Positions 63,369-64,000 of a stretch of DNA of 64,000 nt are shown here, piece after piece; position 1 is the stretch's first letter, and every line of letters begins with the position of its first letter. Made by a program: the position numbers and the translations under genes. A model generated the notes under the pieces. That model was not told where the DNA came from and ran no database searches. It saw nothing but the letters and a program-made list of their open reading frames with translations. Origin of the DNA: Baylisascaris procyonis (Eukaryota; Nematoda; Chromadorea; Rhabditida; Ascarididae); NCBI GenBank assembly GCA_037389465.1, contig JAZARR010000229.1, positions 1,153,501 to 1,217,500 on the forward strand, read 5' to 3'.

Positions 63369-63599
63369 TTACGATGTGTTATTAAAACCAGCAAGTTGGA
63401 ACATCTGTTGAAGTCGAAACTCATCAAGAGGGGGTTGATCCCGCCATGGGAACGATTCACAAGAGTAATTCGATGCGAATACTGGTGGCACAATTTGAGG
63501 CACTTTGCGTAAACGCTCCGATATCGGAATGATATGACCCTCTGTGGTGAAGAGAATCCGTTCCTCGTTACGATTCACTGCATTATCCGTATCGAATAA
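63369..63599 (-). CDS. Terminal exon of an unrecognised gene (5' part beyond the window)
   Basis: A minus-strand frame of 76 codons starts right after an acceptor (CTTTTCAG at 63600 and above) and ends with TAA at 63369-63371. It reads LFDTDNAVNRNEERILFTTE, then GHIIPISERLRKVPQIVPPV and SFPWRDQPPLDEFRLQQMFQ, with balanced composition typical of real coding sequence. There is no signal peptide, membrane segment or motif I can assign. The preceding exon was not found between 63600 and 64000. Confidence 0.55.
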   Translation of the reverse strand, partial: LFDTDNAVNRNEERILFTTEGHIIPISERLRKVPQIVPPVFASNYSCESFPWRDQPPLDEFRLQQMFQLAGFNNTS

Positions 63600-64000
63600 C
63601 TGAAAAGTCAACTAAATCAGAAATCATAAACACTTTCGATGTACTTTTTCATGATCGATGATGCACGAAAGATAACATCAAATCTGCGGTATCGATCGAT
63701 TTTTGTAATCTAGAACGATGTATAAACCAAACCATTTTATAAGCCTCTATTGTTTTGCCACATAAGATCACCTCACACTTCCCCTATCCCTTTCCATAGT
63801 GGTGAGAGAGCGTCTTAAGGAATCCCAAAAAAGCATTAATCTCCAACTTCAATCCTAACATCCTGCAAGACTGCGAAAATGTAAAAGTGCATCTGAGTCT
63901 TCATCTCAGAAAGATATATGTTAATATGTTGAAGCCTCTATAAGCAACTCATTATTCGACTACCAGCTACTGCAGCACTTCTATAAAACACTCTCGTTGA
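63600..64000. other. Probable intron of the gene ending at 63369
   Basis: AT-rich sequence upstream of the terminal exon's acceptor on the minus strand. No further exon is recognised before the window ends. Confidence 0.4.

Noticed and set aside
1..64000. tRNA genes, CRISPR arrays, bacterial-type operons or riboswitches
   Set aside because: No paired A and B box with a foldable cloverleaf was seen, and the DNA is plainly eukaryotic with spliced genes.

Overview
The window is nuclear DNA from a nematode, most likely a chromadorean. It is AT-rich, and every recognisable gene is broken by many introns of about 0.1 to 2.5 kb. Gene families include a nematode-type astacin with a ShKT domain and a Rab very close to C. 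elegans RAB-19 as I recall it. A 22-nt stretch nearly matches the nematode SL1 spliced leader, and a BEL/Pao-like retrotransposon remnant is present. The order and species cannot be fixed from sequence alone. Gene models were built by hand: exons were joined where splice sites and reading phase agree and the protein matches a family I know.

Layout. 85-3953 (-): four exons of a TMEM185-type multi-pass membrane protein, running off the left end. 8227-24038 (+): a complete 17-exon gene for the 26S proteasome base subunit Rpn1 (941 codons). Its 2.55-kb intron 11 carries seven exact-length 230-bp tandem repeats with an open frame on the opposite strand. 24-29.6 kb: no host gene, an SL1-like 22-mer and a decayed BEL/Pao-like retrotransposon 5' end. 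29641-34818 (+): a six-exon PEBP-family gene. 38772-43851 (-): an astacin metalloprotease with signal peptide, furin-type site, zinc site, Thr-rich linker and ShKT domain. 47147-48609 (-): LSm3. 50281-52855 (-): RABIF/MSS4. 53601-53936 (-): the 3' end of a small coiled-coil protein. 56560-59016 (-): rab-19-like GTPase. 63369-63599 (-): a terminal exon of an unrecognised gene entering from the right.

The genes look like a normal euchromatic mix: protein turnover, RNA processing, Rab traffic and secreted proteolysis. There is no evidence that they form one pathway, although a Rab chaperone (RABIF) and a Rab lie 3.7 kb apart on the same strand.

Most unusual points: the 230-bp intronic array with a nested exon-like reading frame; an in-frame 39-nt cassette-like exon in rpn-1; two GC-AG introns with the same donor; many splice donors beginning GTT; the SL1-like sequence; and four long (TA)n tracts, one pressed against a splice acceptor.
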